Assembly: GCA_944388215.1 (NCBI GenBank)
Contig: CALXHT010000010.1
Coordinates: forward strand, 1-60,926
Direction of reading: 5' to 3'
From: an uncultured Gemmiger sp.
GTDB lineage: Bacteria; Bacillota; Clostridia; Oscillospirales; Ruminococcaceae
DNA length: 60,926 nucleotides
The notes beneath the pieces are model-generated. The model saw only the letters and a list, made by a program, of their open reading frames with translations. It searched no databases and was not told the origin of the DNA. Every line of letters begins with the position of its first letter. The stretch's first letter is position 1. A program made the position numbers and the translations under genes. This document shows, piece by piece, positions 41,734 to 49,789 of the stretch.

Positions 41734-43028
41734 TACGCATCCTCCTCCGGGTAGTATTCGGCGCTGGCCTCATCCACGATCTGCTGCATGGTCTGCAGAC
41801 CGGTGTCGATGTCCATCTGGCCGGTGTAGATCTTCAGCAGCGTGTCGCTGACCGGGGTCTTCCACTCGGGGCGGGCGGCGTTGTTGACGCTCTGGACGCA
41901 GTAGTCGAACATGTCGATGAAGGGCTGCACGTCGATGGGGTATTCGTCAAAGACGCCCACCCAGGTTTCCTCCAGGCCTTCGTAGGCGGGGATGGCGGCG
42001 CCGCTCTCGCCCTGGATGCGCTGGCCTTCCTCGCTGCCGAAGAACTTCAGCACGTCCTTGACGATGTCCAGGTGCTTGTTGGTGGCGCTGGTGGCGTAGC
42101 TCAGGCCGTTGGAGATGGTGGCCCGGCCGTCGCCGTTCATGGGATTGGGGCACTTGGGCAGCACGGCCACATCCCACTTGCCCACCATCTCGGGGTAGTT
42201 CTGCAGCTCGCTGAGGATGTTCCAGTCGCCCTCAAAGAACATGGCGCCCTTCTCGGAGAAGAAGGCCGTGCCGGGAGCCGTCTCGGCGAAGTAGTTCTGG
42301 TCGGGGCACCAGTCGTTCTTCTGCAGGTTGATGTAGAACTCCATGCCCATCTTGGTGGCGGGGTCGGTGAAGTTGGCACGGGTCTTGTCCTCGGTCAGGA
42401 TGCTGCCGCCCGCCTGGTACACGAAGTTCCAGTAGCCCAGCTGGTCGTCGCCGTAGGCCATGTAGCCGTACTTGCCGGTGGCGTCGTAGATCTTCTGGGA
42501 GGCCTCGCACAGGTCATCCCAGGTCCAGCTCTCGTCGGGGTAGGCCACACCCGCGGCGTCAAACATCTCCTTGTTGTACACCAGGCCCACGGTGTCCTTG
42601 TCCTTCGGCACGGCGTAGAGCTTGCCGTCCGAACCGCTGGCGTTGGCCAGCGAAATGTCGGAAAAATGCTCGGTTTCCACAATGTCGGAGCAGTCCGCCA
42701 GCTTGCCGTAGTCGGCATACTTCAGGATCTCGTTGGTGTGCATCCAGAAGATGTCCGGCATCTGGTTGGAGATGGCGGCCGCTTCCAGCTTGGTCCAGTA
42801 CTCGTCCCAGCTGGTGACCTGCATTTCGATGTGCACGTTGGGGTGCTGCGCCGTGTAGGCATCGCACATGGCCTGCATACCGTCGCGCTGCGCCACGTCC
42901 CAGATCTGGAATGTCAGGTTCACCGTGCCGTCGGCACTGTCCGATCCGCAGGCGGTCAGTCCGGTGGCTAATCCGGCAGTCAGGCAGGTGGCCATCAACC
43001 CGGCAACCAGCTTCCGTTTGATGTTCAT
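41733..43028 (-). CDS. Sugar ABC transporter substrate-binding lipoprotein (MsmE/RafE type)
   Basis: 431 residues. A lipoprotein signal peptide ends in LTAC, and a family-1 solute-binding fold follows (SBP_bac_1; WTWDDLCEASQKIYDATGKYGY, GAMFFEGDW). The operon context (alpha-galactosidase, amylosucrase-like enzyme) points to raffinose-family sugars. ATG 43028 follows GGAGGAAAA; the longer upstream frame is leader. It is the first and probably the most abundant product of the operon. Confidence 0.9.
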   Translation of the reverse strand: MNIKRKLVAGLMATCLTAGLATGLTACGSDSADGTVNLTFQIWDVAQRDGMQAMCDAYTAQHPNVHIEMQVTSWDEYWTKLEAAAISNQMPDIFWMHTNEILKYADYGKLADCSDIVETEHFSDISLANASGSDGKLYAVPKDKDTVGLVYNKEMFDAAGVAYPDESWTWDDLCEASQKIYDATGKYGYMAYGDDQLGYWNFVYQAGGSILTEDKTRANFTDPATKMGMEFYINLQKNDWCPDQNYFAETAPGTAFFSEKGAMFFEGDWNILSELQNYPEMVGKWDVAVLPKCPNPMNGDGRATISNGLSYATSATNKHLDIVKDVLKFFGSEEGQRIQGESGAAIPAYEGLEETWVGVFDEYPIDVQPFIDMFDYCVQSVNNAARPEWKTPVSDTLLKIYTGQMDIDTGLQTMQQIVDEASAEYYPEEDA

Positions 43029-43135
43029 AAGATGTTTTCCTCCTGTTGTTGGTTTGCAGTGGTTCGCTGCCGCCCGGCCGGTCCGGCAGTGGGAGAACGG
43101 GGGTTTCGCCAATTTGATGAAACTTCGTGGGAAAA

Positions 43136-43190
43136 TTTGTGCAATGTGCACTATGCACAAAATCTTTCCTGAATCAGCGGCTTTATTATA
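43136..43190 (-). promoter_or_regulatory. Promoter and operator of the alpha-galactoside operon
   Basis: On the minus strand the -10 is TATAAT (43185-43190) with no good -35, which suggests activation. Downstream in the leader lies TTTGTGCA-N10-TGCACAAA (43136-43161), with a GTGCAC palindrome at its centre (43146-43151). This nested palindrome is a likely regulator site. The AraC gene divergent from it is the candidate activator. Confidence 0.6.
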
Positions 43191-43265
43191 CAATTTGCGC
43201 ATCCTCCCGTGAATATCATGCTGCCACTTTTTATATCTCAATTTGTAGGATTTCTATGATTTTTA

Positions 43266-43295
43266 TTGAAGTATAGACGCATTATGGTATATAAT
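43266..43295 (+). promoter_or_regulatory. Promoter of the AraC gene
   Basis: TTGAAG (43266-43271), 18 bp, TATAAT (43290-43295). Confidence 0.65.
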
Positions 43296-43323
43296 AAGAA
43301 AAAACAGCAGGGGAGGCCGTTGT

Positions 43324-44214
43324 ATGGTCCGTCAGAAGGATGTCAAGACCGAAAACAAGCTCAAATTTCATGTGTTCCAGGACGAACGGTTTGTGGATCT
43401 GACCATCTACCAGTACGGGTGGGAGCGCACCGAGCCGCTGCATGCCTACGGCCCCCACAAACGGGAACACTACCTGTTCCACTATGTGATCGCGGGGCGG
43501 GGGACGCTGTATGCCAACGACCAGGCCTACCCCATCGAGGCGGGGCACGGCTTCCTGATCGTGCCGGACCAGACCACCACCTACATGGCGGATGAGAAAG
43601 ACCCCTGGGAGTATACCTGGATCGAGATCGACGGCCTGCGGGTGAGTGAAAGCCTGAGCCTGGCGGGGCTGAGCCAGGCCCGGCCGGTCTACACGCCCCA
43701 GAACCGGGAGGCGGGCCGGGCGCTGCAGGACCAGATGCTCTACATCGTCAACCATCCCGAGGACAGTCCCGTGCGGCAGATCGGGGAGTGCTTTTTGTTC
43801 CTCGACCAGCTGGTGCAGTCCTCGGCGGCCAGGCGGGCGCCCAGCCAGCGCCGTCTGCGGGACTTTTACATGAAGGAGGCGCTCTCCTTTATTGAACAGA
43901 ATTACCAGCGGGATATCTCCATCGAGGAGATCGCCGCCTTCTGCGGACTGAACCGCAGCTATTTCGGCAAGGTGTTCCGGGATTCCATGGGGGAGAGCCC
44001 CCAGGCCTTCCTGCTGCACTACCGGATGGCCCGGGCAGCCCAGATGCTCAAGGAGACCGCCTTGCCCATCGGCACCATCAGCGCCATGGTGGGCTACGCC
44101 AACCAGCTGCACTTTTCCCGGGCGTTCAAGGCGGTGCACGGCGTGGCGCCCCGCAGCTACCGCCAGACCCATTTTATCCGGGAACCCGGCCCGGCGGAGA
44201 AAATCGGCATTTGA
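43324..44214 (+). CDS. AraC-family transcriptional regulator (MsmR/RafR type)
   Basis: 296 residues. An N-terminal cupin-like sugar-binding domain (HYLFHYVIAGRGTLYANDQ) is followed by two helix-turn-helices (ISIEEIAAFCGLNRSYFGKVFRD, and PIGTISAMVGYANQLHFSRAFK here as the second). It is divergent from the alpha-galactoside operon and is the probable activator in the presence of raffinose or melibiose. Ribosome site GGGGAGG precedes ATG 43324. Confidence 0.92.
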   Translation: MVRQKDVKTENKLKFHVFQDERFVDLTIYQYGWERTEPLHAYGPHKREHYLFHYVIAGRGTLYANDQAYPIEAGHGFLIVPDQTTTYMADEKDPWEYTWIEIDGLRVSESLSLAGLSQARPVYTPQNREAGRALQDQMLYIVNHPEDSPVRQIGECFLFLDQLVQSSAARRAPSQRRLRDFYMKEALSFIEQNYQRDISIEEIAAFCGLNRSYFGKVFRDSMGESPQAFLLHYRMARAAQMLKETALPIGTISAMVGYANQLHFSRAFKAVHGVAPRSYRQTHFIREPGPAEKIGI

Positions 44215-44239
44215 CAGCGCCGCCCATTTCGTTTATGCT
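44211..44239 (+). promoter_or_regulatory. Promoter of the Crp-family gene
   Basis: TTGACA (44211-44216, overlapping the AraC stop), 17 bp, TATGCT (44234-44239). Confidence 0.75.
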
Positions 44240-44260
44240 GATGGCAGGAGGAAAACGGCC

Positions 44261-44920
44261 ATGGAATTTTCGCAATACTTTCCCGTATGGGATAAACTGA
44301 TCCCCGACCAGCAGCGGATGCTGGCGGATAACGCCACGCTGCGCACCGTACCCAAGGGCACGGTGGTGCACAACGGTTCGGCGGACTGCATCGGGTTTTT
44401 GCTGGTGCGCACCGGCCAGTTGCGGGTGTACATCCTGTCCGACGAGGGGCGGGAGGTGACGCTCTACCGGCAGTTTCCCCGGGATCTCTGTGTGATGTCG
44501 GCTTCCTGCATGCTGCGGGGGCTGCAGTACGATGTGACGGTGGAGGCCGAGAAGGACACGGAATTCTGGCAGATTCCGGCCCGGGCCTACAAGGAACTGA
44601 TGGAGGCGTCGGCGCCGGTGGCCAACTACACCAACGAGGTGATGGCCTCCCACTTTTCCGATGTGATGTGGCTCATCGAGCAGATCCTGTGGAAAAGTTT
44701 TGACAAGCGGCTGGCGGCCTTCCTGCTGGAGGAGAGCGCCCTGGAGGACAGCCCCACCCTGAAGACCACCCACGAGACCATCGGCCACCATCTGGGTTCC
44801 CCCCGGGAGGTGGTGACCCGGATGCTGCGGTATTTCCAGGACGAGGGCCTGGTGAAGCTGTCCCGGGGCAGCGTGACCCTGGTGGACACCGCCCGGCTGC
44901 AGGCGATGGCCGGGGACTGA
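44261..44920 (+). CDS. Crp/Fnr-family transcriptional regulator
   Basis: 219 residues. An N-terminal cyclic-nucleotide-binding-like beta-roll is followed by a C-terminal helix-turn-helix (THETIGHHLGSPREVVTRMLRYF). The Cys cluster of Fnr is absent, so it is not an iron-sulfur oxygen sensor of that type. Its own promoter and terminator bracket it. It is convergent with rhodanese and thioredoxin genes, which suggests a link to sulfur or redox stress, but this is only contextual. Confidence 0.88.
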   Translation: MEFSQYFPVWDKLIPDQQRMLADNATLRTVPKGTVVHNGSADCIGFLLVRTGQLRVYILSDEGREVTLYRQFPRDLCVMSASCMLRGLQYDVTVEAEKDTEFWQIPARAYKELMEASAPVANYTNEVMASHFSDVMWLIEQILWKSFDKRLAAFLLEESALEDSPTLKTTHETIGHHLGSPREVVTRMLRYFQDEGLVKLSRGSVTLVDTARLQAMAGD

Positions 44921-44930
44921 ACCAAAAAAG

Positions 44931-44961
44931 ACCGCCGACGGAACAATCCGTCGGCGGTTTT
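44931..44961. terminator. Bidirectional terminator
   Basis: ACCGCCGACGGA (44931-44942) pairs with TCCGTCGGCGGT (44947-44958); TTTT follows on the plus strand and TTTTTT on the minus strand. Confidence 0.88.
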
Positions 44962-44971
44962 GGTATTGGGG

Positions 44972-45292
44972 TTATCGTTCCACCGGGCCGTGGTAGCTGA
45001 TGATGCCGCCAATGTTGGTGACCCGGGTGTAGCCGCTGCCCTGCAGCAGGCGGGCGGCCTGACCCGACCGGGCGCCGCTGCGGCAGTAGAGGAAGAGGGG
45101 GGTGTCCCTGGCGGGGGCCACGGCGTCGATGCCGTCCAGCGCCTGGAGGGGCAGGTTCCGGGCGCCGGGAATGTGGCCCTCGGCGTACTCGGCGGGGGTG
45201 CGCACATCCAGCAGCAGGGCGCCGGGGGTCTGGCGGCACTGCTCCACACCGCCGTCAATGTCCGGCCCGCGCAGGAAGTCCAGGAATCCCAT
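44972..45292 (-). CDS. Rhodanese-like sulfurtransferase
   Basis: 106 residues, a single rhodanese domain with the active-site loop CRSGARSGQ and the N-terminal LLLDVRTPAEYAEGHIPGA. It moves sulfane sulfur from persulfides or thiosulfate to thiol acceptors. It lies 3 bp after the thioredoxin gene, and the two are probably co-transcribed. Confidence 0.9.
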   Translation of the reverse strand: MGFLDFLRGPDIDGGVEQCRQTPGALLLDVRTPAEYAEGHIPGARNLPLQALDGIDAVAPARDTPLFLYCRSGARSGQAARLLQGSGYTRVTNIGGIISYHGPVER

Positions 45293-45295
45293 GGT

Positions 45296-45610
45296 TCAGC
45301 CCTCCTGGACCAGCGCCAGGATCTGGTTCTTGGGCCGCGCGCCCACGGTGCGCTGGGTGACCTGGCCGTTCTTCACCACCATCAGGGTGGGGATGCTCAT
45401 GACCTGGAACTGGCTGGCCAGCTCGGGCTGCTCATCCACGTTGATCTTGCCCACCTTGATCTCGGGATGCTCGGCGGCGATCTCATCCACCAGAGGGCTC
45501 ACCATGCGGCAGGGGCCGCACCAGCTGGCCCAGAAGTCCACCAGCACCGGGCGATCGGAATTCAGCACTTCGTTGACGAAATTTTCTTTGGTAATATGCA
45601 GCACAGACAT
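45296..45610 (-). CDS. trxA: Thioredoxin
   Basis: 104 residues with WCGPC in the standard position (DFWASWCGPCRM), the cis-Pro loop SIPTLMVV and the usual length. It reduces cytoplasmic disulfides. The ATG at 45610 follows AAGGAGG. It heads a two-gene operon with the rhodanese gene. Confidence 0.94.
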   Translation of the reverse strand: MSVLHITKENFVNEVLNSDRPVLVDFWASWCGPCRMVSPLVDEIAAEHPEIKVGKINVDEQPELASQFQVMSIPTLMVVKNGQVTQRTVGARPKNQILALVQEG

Positions 45611-45710
45611 TGTTTTGTCCTCCTTTGGTGTCTTGTTTGTTTTGTTGTGGCTATAGTATACCCCGTCCGGCCCGGCTTTTCTGTGATGAGGTCACCAAAG
45701 GCGCCTCCCC

Positions 45711-45740
45711 TTGACGGAAAAGCCTTTCCCGTACTATAAT
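45711..45740 (+). promoter_or_regulatory. Promoter of tRNA-Pro
   Basis: TTGACG (45711-45716), 18 bp, perfect TATAAT (45735-45740), 17 bp before the tRNA. Confidence 0.85.
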
Positions 45741-45757
45741 AGTTCAGTCAGCATTGC

Positions 45758-45833
45758 CCGGGTGTGGCGAAGCTTGGTATCGCGCCTGGTTTGGGACCAG
45801 GAGATTTCGCAGGTTCGAATCCTGTCACCCGGA
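45758..45833 (+). tRNA. trnP: tRNA-Pro (anticodon TGG)
   Basis: The cloverleaf is complete: acceptor CCGGGTG/CACCCGG, D arm GCG/CGC, anticodon arm CCTGG/CCAGG with loop TTTGGGA giving anticodon TGG (45792-45794), and T arm GCAGG-TTCGAAT-CCTGT. The discriminator base is A. The 3' CCA is not encoded. Confidence 0.95.
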
Positions 45834-45842
45834 CTGGTACAA

Positions 45843-45886
45843 GTCGCATGGCCGCCGTTTTGGGGGCTGTGCGGCTTTTCTTTTTT
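45843..45886 (+). terminator. Terminator after tRNA-Pro
   Basis: GTCGCATGGC (45843-45852) pairs with GCTGTGCGGC (45866-45875), with three G-U pairs, followed by TTTTCTTTTTT. Confidence 0.8.
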
Positions 45887-45972
45887 GGAAAAAGTCGGAT
45901 TTTGGTACAACTCCGATACAAAGGGGTGTCATACTGAAGGCAAGAACCTATCGGAGAAGGAGGAACTGTCCC

Positions 45973-47205
45973 ATGAAACGATCCCTGCTCACCCTGCTGG
46001 CCCTGGCTTTCTGCCTGTCCGCCTGCGCCCCGGCGGCCCCTGCCCCGCAAAGCGAAGCGCCCGCTGCCGTCACCACTGAAACAGCCCCGGCGGAGGAATC
46101 CGGCCAGATGGCTGCAGCCGCCTCCGCCGGAAACATCCGTGGCAACGGAGATCTGCAGCAGGACGGCGCGCTGCGCTACAGCATCGGCTACACCGACCCT
46201 TCGGAGGGGGAACAGAAGTTCCGGGTGCTGGTGCTGGACTGTGACACCGGCAAGCAGACCAGTCTGTACACGCTGGAGGAACCGGCCCAGACGGTGAGCA
46301 AACCCTTTGTGGTGAACGGTACGGTCTACGTCTTTGCCGACCAGACGATGTATCAGATCCCCGCGGCGGGGGGCGAAGCCCGGAAAGTGGATCTTTCGGC
46401 GTTCTTCTACCCCACCAGCATGGACGACACCGCCGGATACAGCTTTTCCTATGATGATTCGGTGAACAACTTCCTCTGTGCCCGTCTGGACCTGCAGACC
46501 GGGGAACTCAGCCAGGTGAATCTGCCGGCCCAGACCCAGGAGATCTGGGCGTTGAATGAGCCGCGGATCTTCCTCTGCCACCTGGTCACCGAGGCCCCGC
46601 TGCCCAGCGTGGAGGAGGAGGAGATCTATGCCGCCGCCATGCAGAACGCCATCAGCGAATACGGCTGGTATGACCTGGCGACCGGGGATTTCCAGAAGGT
46701 GGCGGAAGAACCCTACTACGGCGCCGAGCAGTCCGACGGTACCAAGCGCCGGCGGGAGTTCAAGGGCCTGGCCGGGGGGCGGCTCTATTTTGTCTGGCGG
46801 ATGGTGGATGAAGAGAGCGTGACCCGGAGTGCTGGCATTGAATCCTGCGCCCTGGACGGCACCGATTGGCAGCCCGTGACCGACCTGCCCGCGGGCAGCG
46901 ATGCGGTGTGGACGCTGGAACAGAACGACGCCCTGCGCTGGATCGTGGGCGAAAACAACGGCTTTTGGGTGTATGATGTGGCGGACGGCCAGACCTATAC
47001 CGATTGTGCGGTCAGCCAGACGGACGGCTGGGTCTACGCCCTGACCGGCAATGACCGGGTGCTGTTCAGCCTGGACCCCGATCTGTACGGCGATCAATAC
47101 CCCGGCGGCTATGCCATGGAGGATATGGACGATTTCCTGGCCGGCCGTACCGACTGGATGCCGCTGGAACTCTGCGGGGAACAGACCGGGGCGGGAACGA
47201 TCTGA
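45973..47205 (+). CDS. Lipoprotein, paralogue 1 of 3 (propeller-like)
   Basis: 410 residues. A lipoprotein signal (CLSACAP) is followed by an Ala/Pro/Glu linker and a beta-rich body with repeated WxxxDxxGxxxQ-like strands, reminiscent of a beta-propeller (DUF5050 or TolB-like). The block APLPSVEEEEIYAAAMQNAI followed by SEYGWYDLATGDF is shared with the next two genes. Its start ATG follows GAAGGAGGA; the longer frame upstream would run through tRNA-Pro. The function is unknown; an extracytoplasmic sensing or binding role is inferred. Confidence 0.85.
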   Translation: MKRSLLTLLALAFCLSACAPAAPAPQSEAPAAVTTETAPAEESGQMAAAASAGNIRGNGDLQQDGALRYSIGYTDPSEGEQKFRVLVLDCDTGKQTSLYTLEEPAQTVSKPFVVNGTVYVFADQTMYQIPAAGGEARKVDLSAFFYPTSMDDTAGYSFSYDDSVNNFLCARLDLQTGELSQVNLPAQTQEIWALNEPRIFLCHLVTEAPLPSVEEEEIYAAAMQNAISEYGWYDLATGDFQKVAEEPYYGAEQSDGTKRRREFKGLAGGRLYFVWRMVDEESVTRSAGIESCALDGTDWQPVTDLPAGSDAVWTLEQNDALRWIVGENNGFWVYDVADGQTYTDCAVSQTDGWVYALTGNDRVLFSLDPDLYGDQYPGGYAMEDMDDFLAGRTDWMPLELCGEQTGAGTI

Positions 47206-47219
47206 GAAAGGAACGGCGT

Positions 47220-48452
47220 ATGAAAAAGAAAATTTCTTTGCCGGTACTGCTTTCCCTGGCCCTCTGCCTGTCCGCCTGCGCCCCGGCGGCCTCCGCCCCG
47301 CAGAGCGAAGCGCCCGCCCGGGCCACCGCCGAGGCGGCCACGGCCCAGGCCACGGCGGAGACTGCCCTGGTGCAGGGGACCCTCTGCAACATCGAGGACT
47401 GCGAAAACACCGGCAAAGCCCTCTATCAGTGGCAGGTGGAAGCCCAGGCGGATGGCACCACGCTGGGCAACCTGGTGGAGCTGGACTATGCCACGGCCCG
47501 GCAGCGCCGGGTGCTGGACACCGGGATGCCCTCCTACCGGCTGGGCAGCTGCTTTGCCCGGGGGAATACCATCTATTACACCACCTTTGAGGAGGATGGC
47601 CGCACGCTGCACAGCATTGACCGGGCGAGCGGCACCGAAAAAACCATGCCGGTGGTGGACGGCTATGGCGTGGGATTTATAGATGACCGGGCCCTTTACC
47701 TGTTTGTGCAGCGGTCATGGGGCTATGCGTCCATGCAGCGGGTGGACCTGGAGACCGGCACGGCCCAGACCATTCCGATGCCGGCCCAGACCATCCGGGT
47801 CTGCGACGGGGCGGAGGGACGTTTTCTCATCACCCGGCTGATCGGCGAGGTATCGCTGTCCTCCCTGCAGGACGAGGAACAGCGGGCCGCGGCGCTGCAG
47901 ACCGCCACGGCGGAATACGCCTGGTGGGACCCCGACGACGGCTCGGTGGAGCCGCTTTTTCAGGAACCCTATACCGGCGAACTGCCGCAGAGCGGCTGGC
48001 CCCGGGAGCGGGTCTACCTGGGCAAGGCGGACGGAATGTTCTATTTTTACCGGGCGGAGTGGACCGAAACCACCCAGGAGAACTGTCGGGTGGAGCGCTG
48101 CGCCCCGGACGGCAGCGGCGCCGAGACGGTGCTGACCATGGAGGACGGCCAGGGCCTGCCCGGCGTGTTGCGGTCAGAAGGGGAGATCCGCTGGCTGGTC
48201 CAGGGCAGCGGCAACGGTGTGGTGGTCTACCAGCCCGCCGACGGCAGCACCCGGCATGTGGAGAACCCCTCGGGCGGGGACACACCCTGGCCCCTGGCGC
48301 TGACCGACGACGGCCGGCTGCTGCTGTACAACTTCTACGCCGCCCACCCGGAGGATTCCATCTACTGTCTGGTGCGGCAGGAGGACTACCTGGCAAGCAA
48401 TTTCACCGGCACCAAAGTGGCCCCGGTGACGGAAGAAACAGGGGAGGCGTAG
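47220..48452 (+). CDS. Lipoprotein, paralogue 2 of 3 (propeller-like)
   Basis: 410 residues, the same length as its neighbour. Lipobox LSACAP is followed by a nearly identical linker (AASAPQSEAPA). The shared block reads VSLSSLQDEEQRAAALQTAT, then AEYAWWDPDDGS, clearly diverged. It starts 14 bp after the previous stop with GAAAGGA. The similarity of leader peptides with diverged bodies suggests an old duplication with recent exchange at the 5' end. Confidence 0.85.
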   Translation: MKKKISLPVLLSLALCLSACAPAASAPQSEAPARATAEAATAQATAETALVQGTLCNIEDCENTGKALYQWQVEAQADGTTLGNLVELDYATARQRRVLDTGMPSYRLGSCFARGNTIYYTTFEEDGRTLHSIDRASGTEKTMPVVDGYGVGFIDDRALYLFVQRSWGYASMQRVDLETGTAQTIPMPAQTIRVCDGAEGRFLITRLIGEVSLSSLQDEEQRAAALQTATAEYAWWDPDDGSVEPLFQEPYTGELPQSGWPRERVYLGKADGMFYFYRAEWTETTQENCRVERCAPDGSGAETVLTMEDGQGLPGVLRSEGEIRWLVQGSGNGVVVYQPADGSTRHVENPSGGDTPWPLALTDDGRLLLYNFYAAHPEDSIYCLVRQEDYLASNFTGTKVAPVTEETGEA

Positions 48453-48456
48453 AACA

Positions 48457-49677
48457 ATGAAACGATTTTTGGCTGTGTTATTGGGACTGGCGGTGAGCCT
48501 GACTGCCTGCGCCCCGGCGGCGTCCGAAACCACCAGCGAAGCCCCGGCCACGGTGGAAACCGCCCCGGCGGAAGCCGCGGAGGAACCTTCTGTGCTGCCG
48601 GTGGGCAACCTGACAATATGCGGCTATGCCCGGGAGGGGGAAGGCTGCTACTATTGCAATGGCATCTGGGGCGACCCGGCCTCGGGGGAGGCAAAGTGGG
48701 CGCTTTTCCGGCTGGACTATGCCACCGGGCAGCGGCAGCTGCTGCAGACCTTCGGCCCGTACGACGGCGGCATAAGCCCTTCCGAGCCCTTTGTGGGCGG
48801 TGGCAGGGTGTACTGTACCGTGGAAAGTGAAATCTACAGCCTGTCTCCCGATGGCAGCGAGAAACAGGTGGTCTCCACGCAGAAACCTGTGAACTGGATG
48901 TTCAGCGACGGAGAAGCTTGTTATTGGGTGGAAGGCAACGCCTTCAACAATGCGCCCCGGCCGCAGGTGAAGCGCACCGACCTGCAGACGGGGGTGGAGA
49001 CCAGCTGGGAACTGCCTGCCATGTATCTGTTGGCGGCGCACGACAGCCGGGGCAGCCGGGTACTGGCTTCCCGCTGCATCACCGAGCAGCCCCTGCCGTC
49101 CACGGAGGAGGCTGAACTTTTCAACGCTGTGCTGCAGAATGCCACGATGGAATACGGTTGGATCGATCTTGTCACCGGGGACTGGCAGGGCATTGTCAGC
49201 TGTCCCTACGCCCGGCAGCAGAGCAATACCGAAGGCCAGACGGAGCAATGGTCCTACGAGGGCATGAACGGGGATACCCTGTACTTCCGGCGGATGGTGG
49301 TTGACGGGGGAGGCAACACCCTGTCCACCACGCTGGAGCGCTGCGCCCTGGACGGCAGTGGTATGACCGAGGTGGCGAAGCTGCAATCGGACCGCAGCAT
49401 CTACCCGGTCTGCCGCGGGGCCGATCTGGCCTGGCTGATGGACTACGCCTATACGGGTACAGCCACCATCTACAATTTAGAAAACGGCACAACCTACGAA
49501 AACATTCCGCTGCAGCCCACGGATTCCGGCTGGCCCCTGGCGCTGACGGCTGACGGCCGGGTGCTGGTGATCGACCACTACAACCAGTGGGGCGAAGGCA
49601 CCTACGCCATCCTGGACGCCGACGACTACCTGGCCGGTTCCCGGGACTGGACGGTTTTCACCGACGCCGAAAACTGA
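48457..49677 (+). CDS. Lipoprotein, paralogue 3 of 3 (propeller-like)
   Basis: 406 residues with lipobox LTACAP. The conserved block reads EQPLPSTEEAELFNAVLQNA, then TMEYGWIDLVTGDW. It begins 4 bp after the previous gene's stop, with GGGGAGG as ribosome site. All three end in a similar DDYLAGSRDW/DDFLAGRTDW-type tail. The three form one operon closed by a hairpin at 49682. Confidence 0.85.
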   Translation: MKRFLAVLLGLAVSLTACAPAASETTSEAPATVETAPAEAAEEPSVLPVGNLTICGYAREGEGCYYCNGIWGDPASGEAKWALFRLDYATGQRQLLQTFGPYDGGISPSEPFVGGGRVYCTVESEIYSLSPDGSEKQVVSTQKPVNWMFSDGEACYWVEGNAFNNAPRPQVKRTDLQTGVETSWELPAMYLLAAHDSRGSRVLASRCITEQPLPSTEEAELFNAVLQNATMEYGWIDLVTGDWQGIVSCPYARQQSNTEGQTEQWSYEGMNGDTLYFRRMVVDGGGNTLSTTLERCALDGSGMTEVAKLQSDRSIYPVCRGADLAWLMDYAYTGTATIYNLENGTTYENIPLQPTDSGWPLALTADGRVLVIDHYNQWGEGTYAILDADDYLAGSRDWTVFTDAEN

Positions 49678-49681
49678 AAAC

Positions 49682-49711
49682 AGCACCCCCGGCCATCCGG
49701 CCGGGGGTGCT
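49682..49711. terminator. GC-rich hairpin after the lipoprotein operon
   Basis: AGCACCCCCGGCC (49682-49694) pairs perfectly with GGCCGGGGGTGCT (49699-49711). No T-run follows at once; it may also end typA transcription from the other side. Confidence 0.7.
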
Positions 49712-49729
49712 GCTGCATTTATGGTTTTG

Positions 49730-49773
49730 TCGTCATCGGCGGCGCGGCCGCTGATGACGAACCTCCTCTTTGA
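49730..49773. repeat. Palindrome plus dispersed repeat copy A
   Basis: TCGTCATCGGCGGC (49730-49743) and GCCGCTGATGACGA (49747-49760) form a 14-bp stem with one mismatch. It runs into CGAACCTCCTCTTTGA (49758-49773), which recurs at 60865-60880 after a similar GCCGCTGA. Confidence 0.55.
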
Positions 49774-49789
49774 TTGCTTAAAGGAACAA

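Noticed and set aside
45754-45972. N-terminal extension of the first lipoprotein through tRNA-Pro
   Set aside because: The region is a complete tRNA and its terminator; the ATG at 45973 has a strong ribosome site and starts a proper lipoprotein signal.
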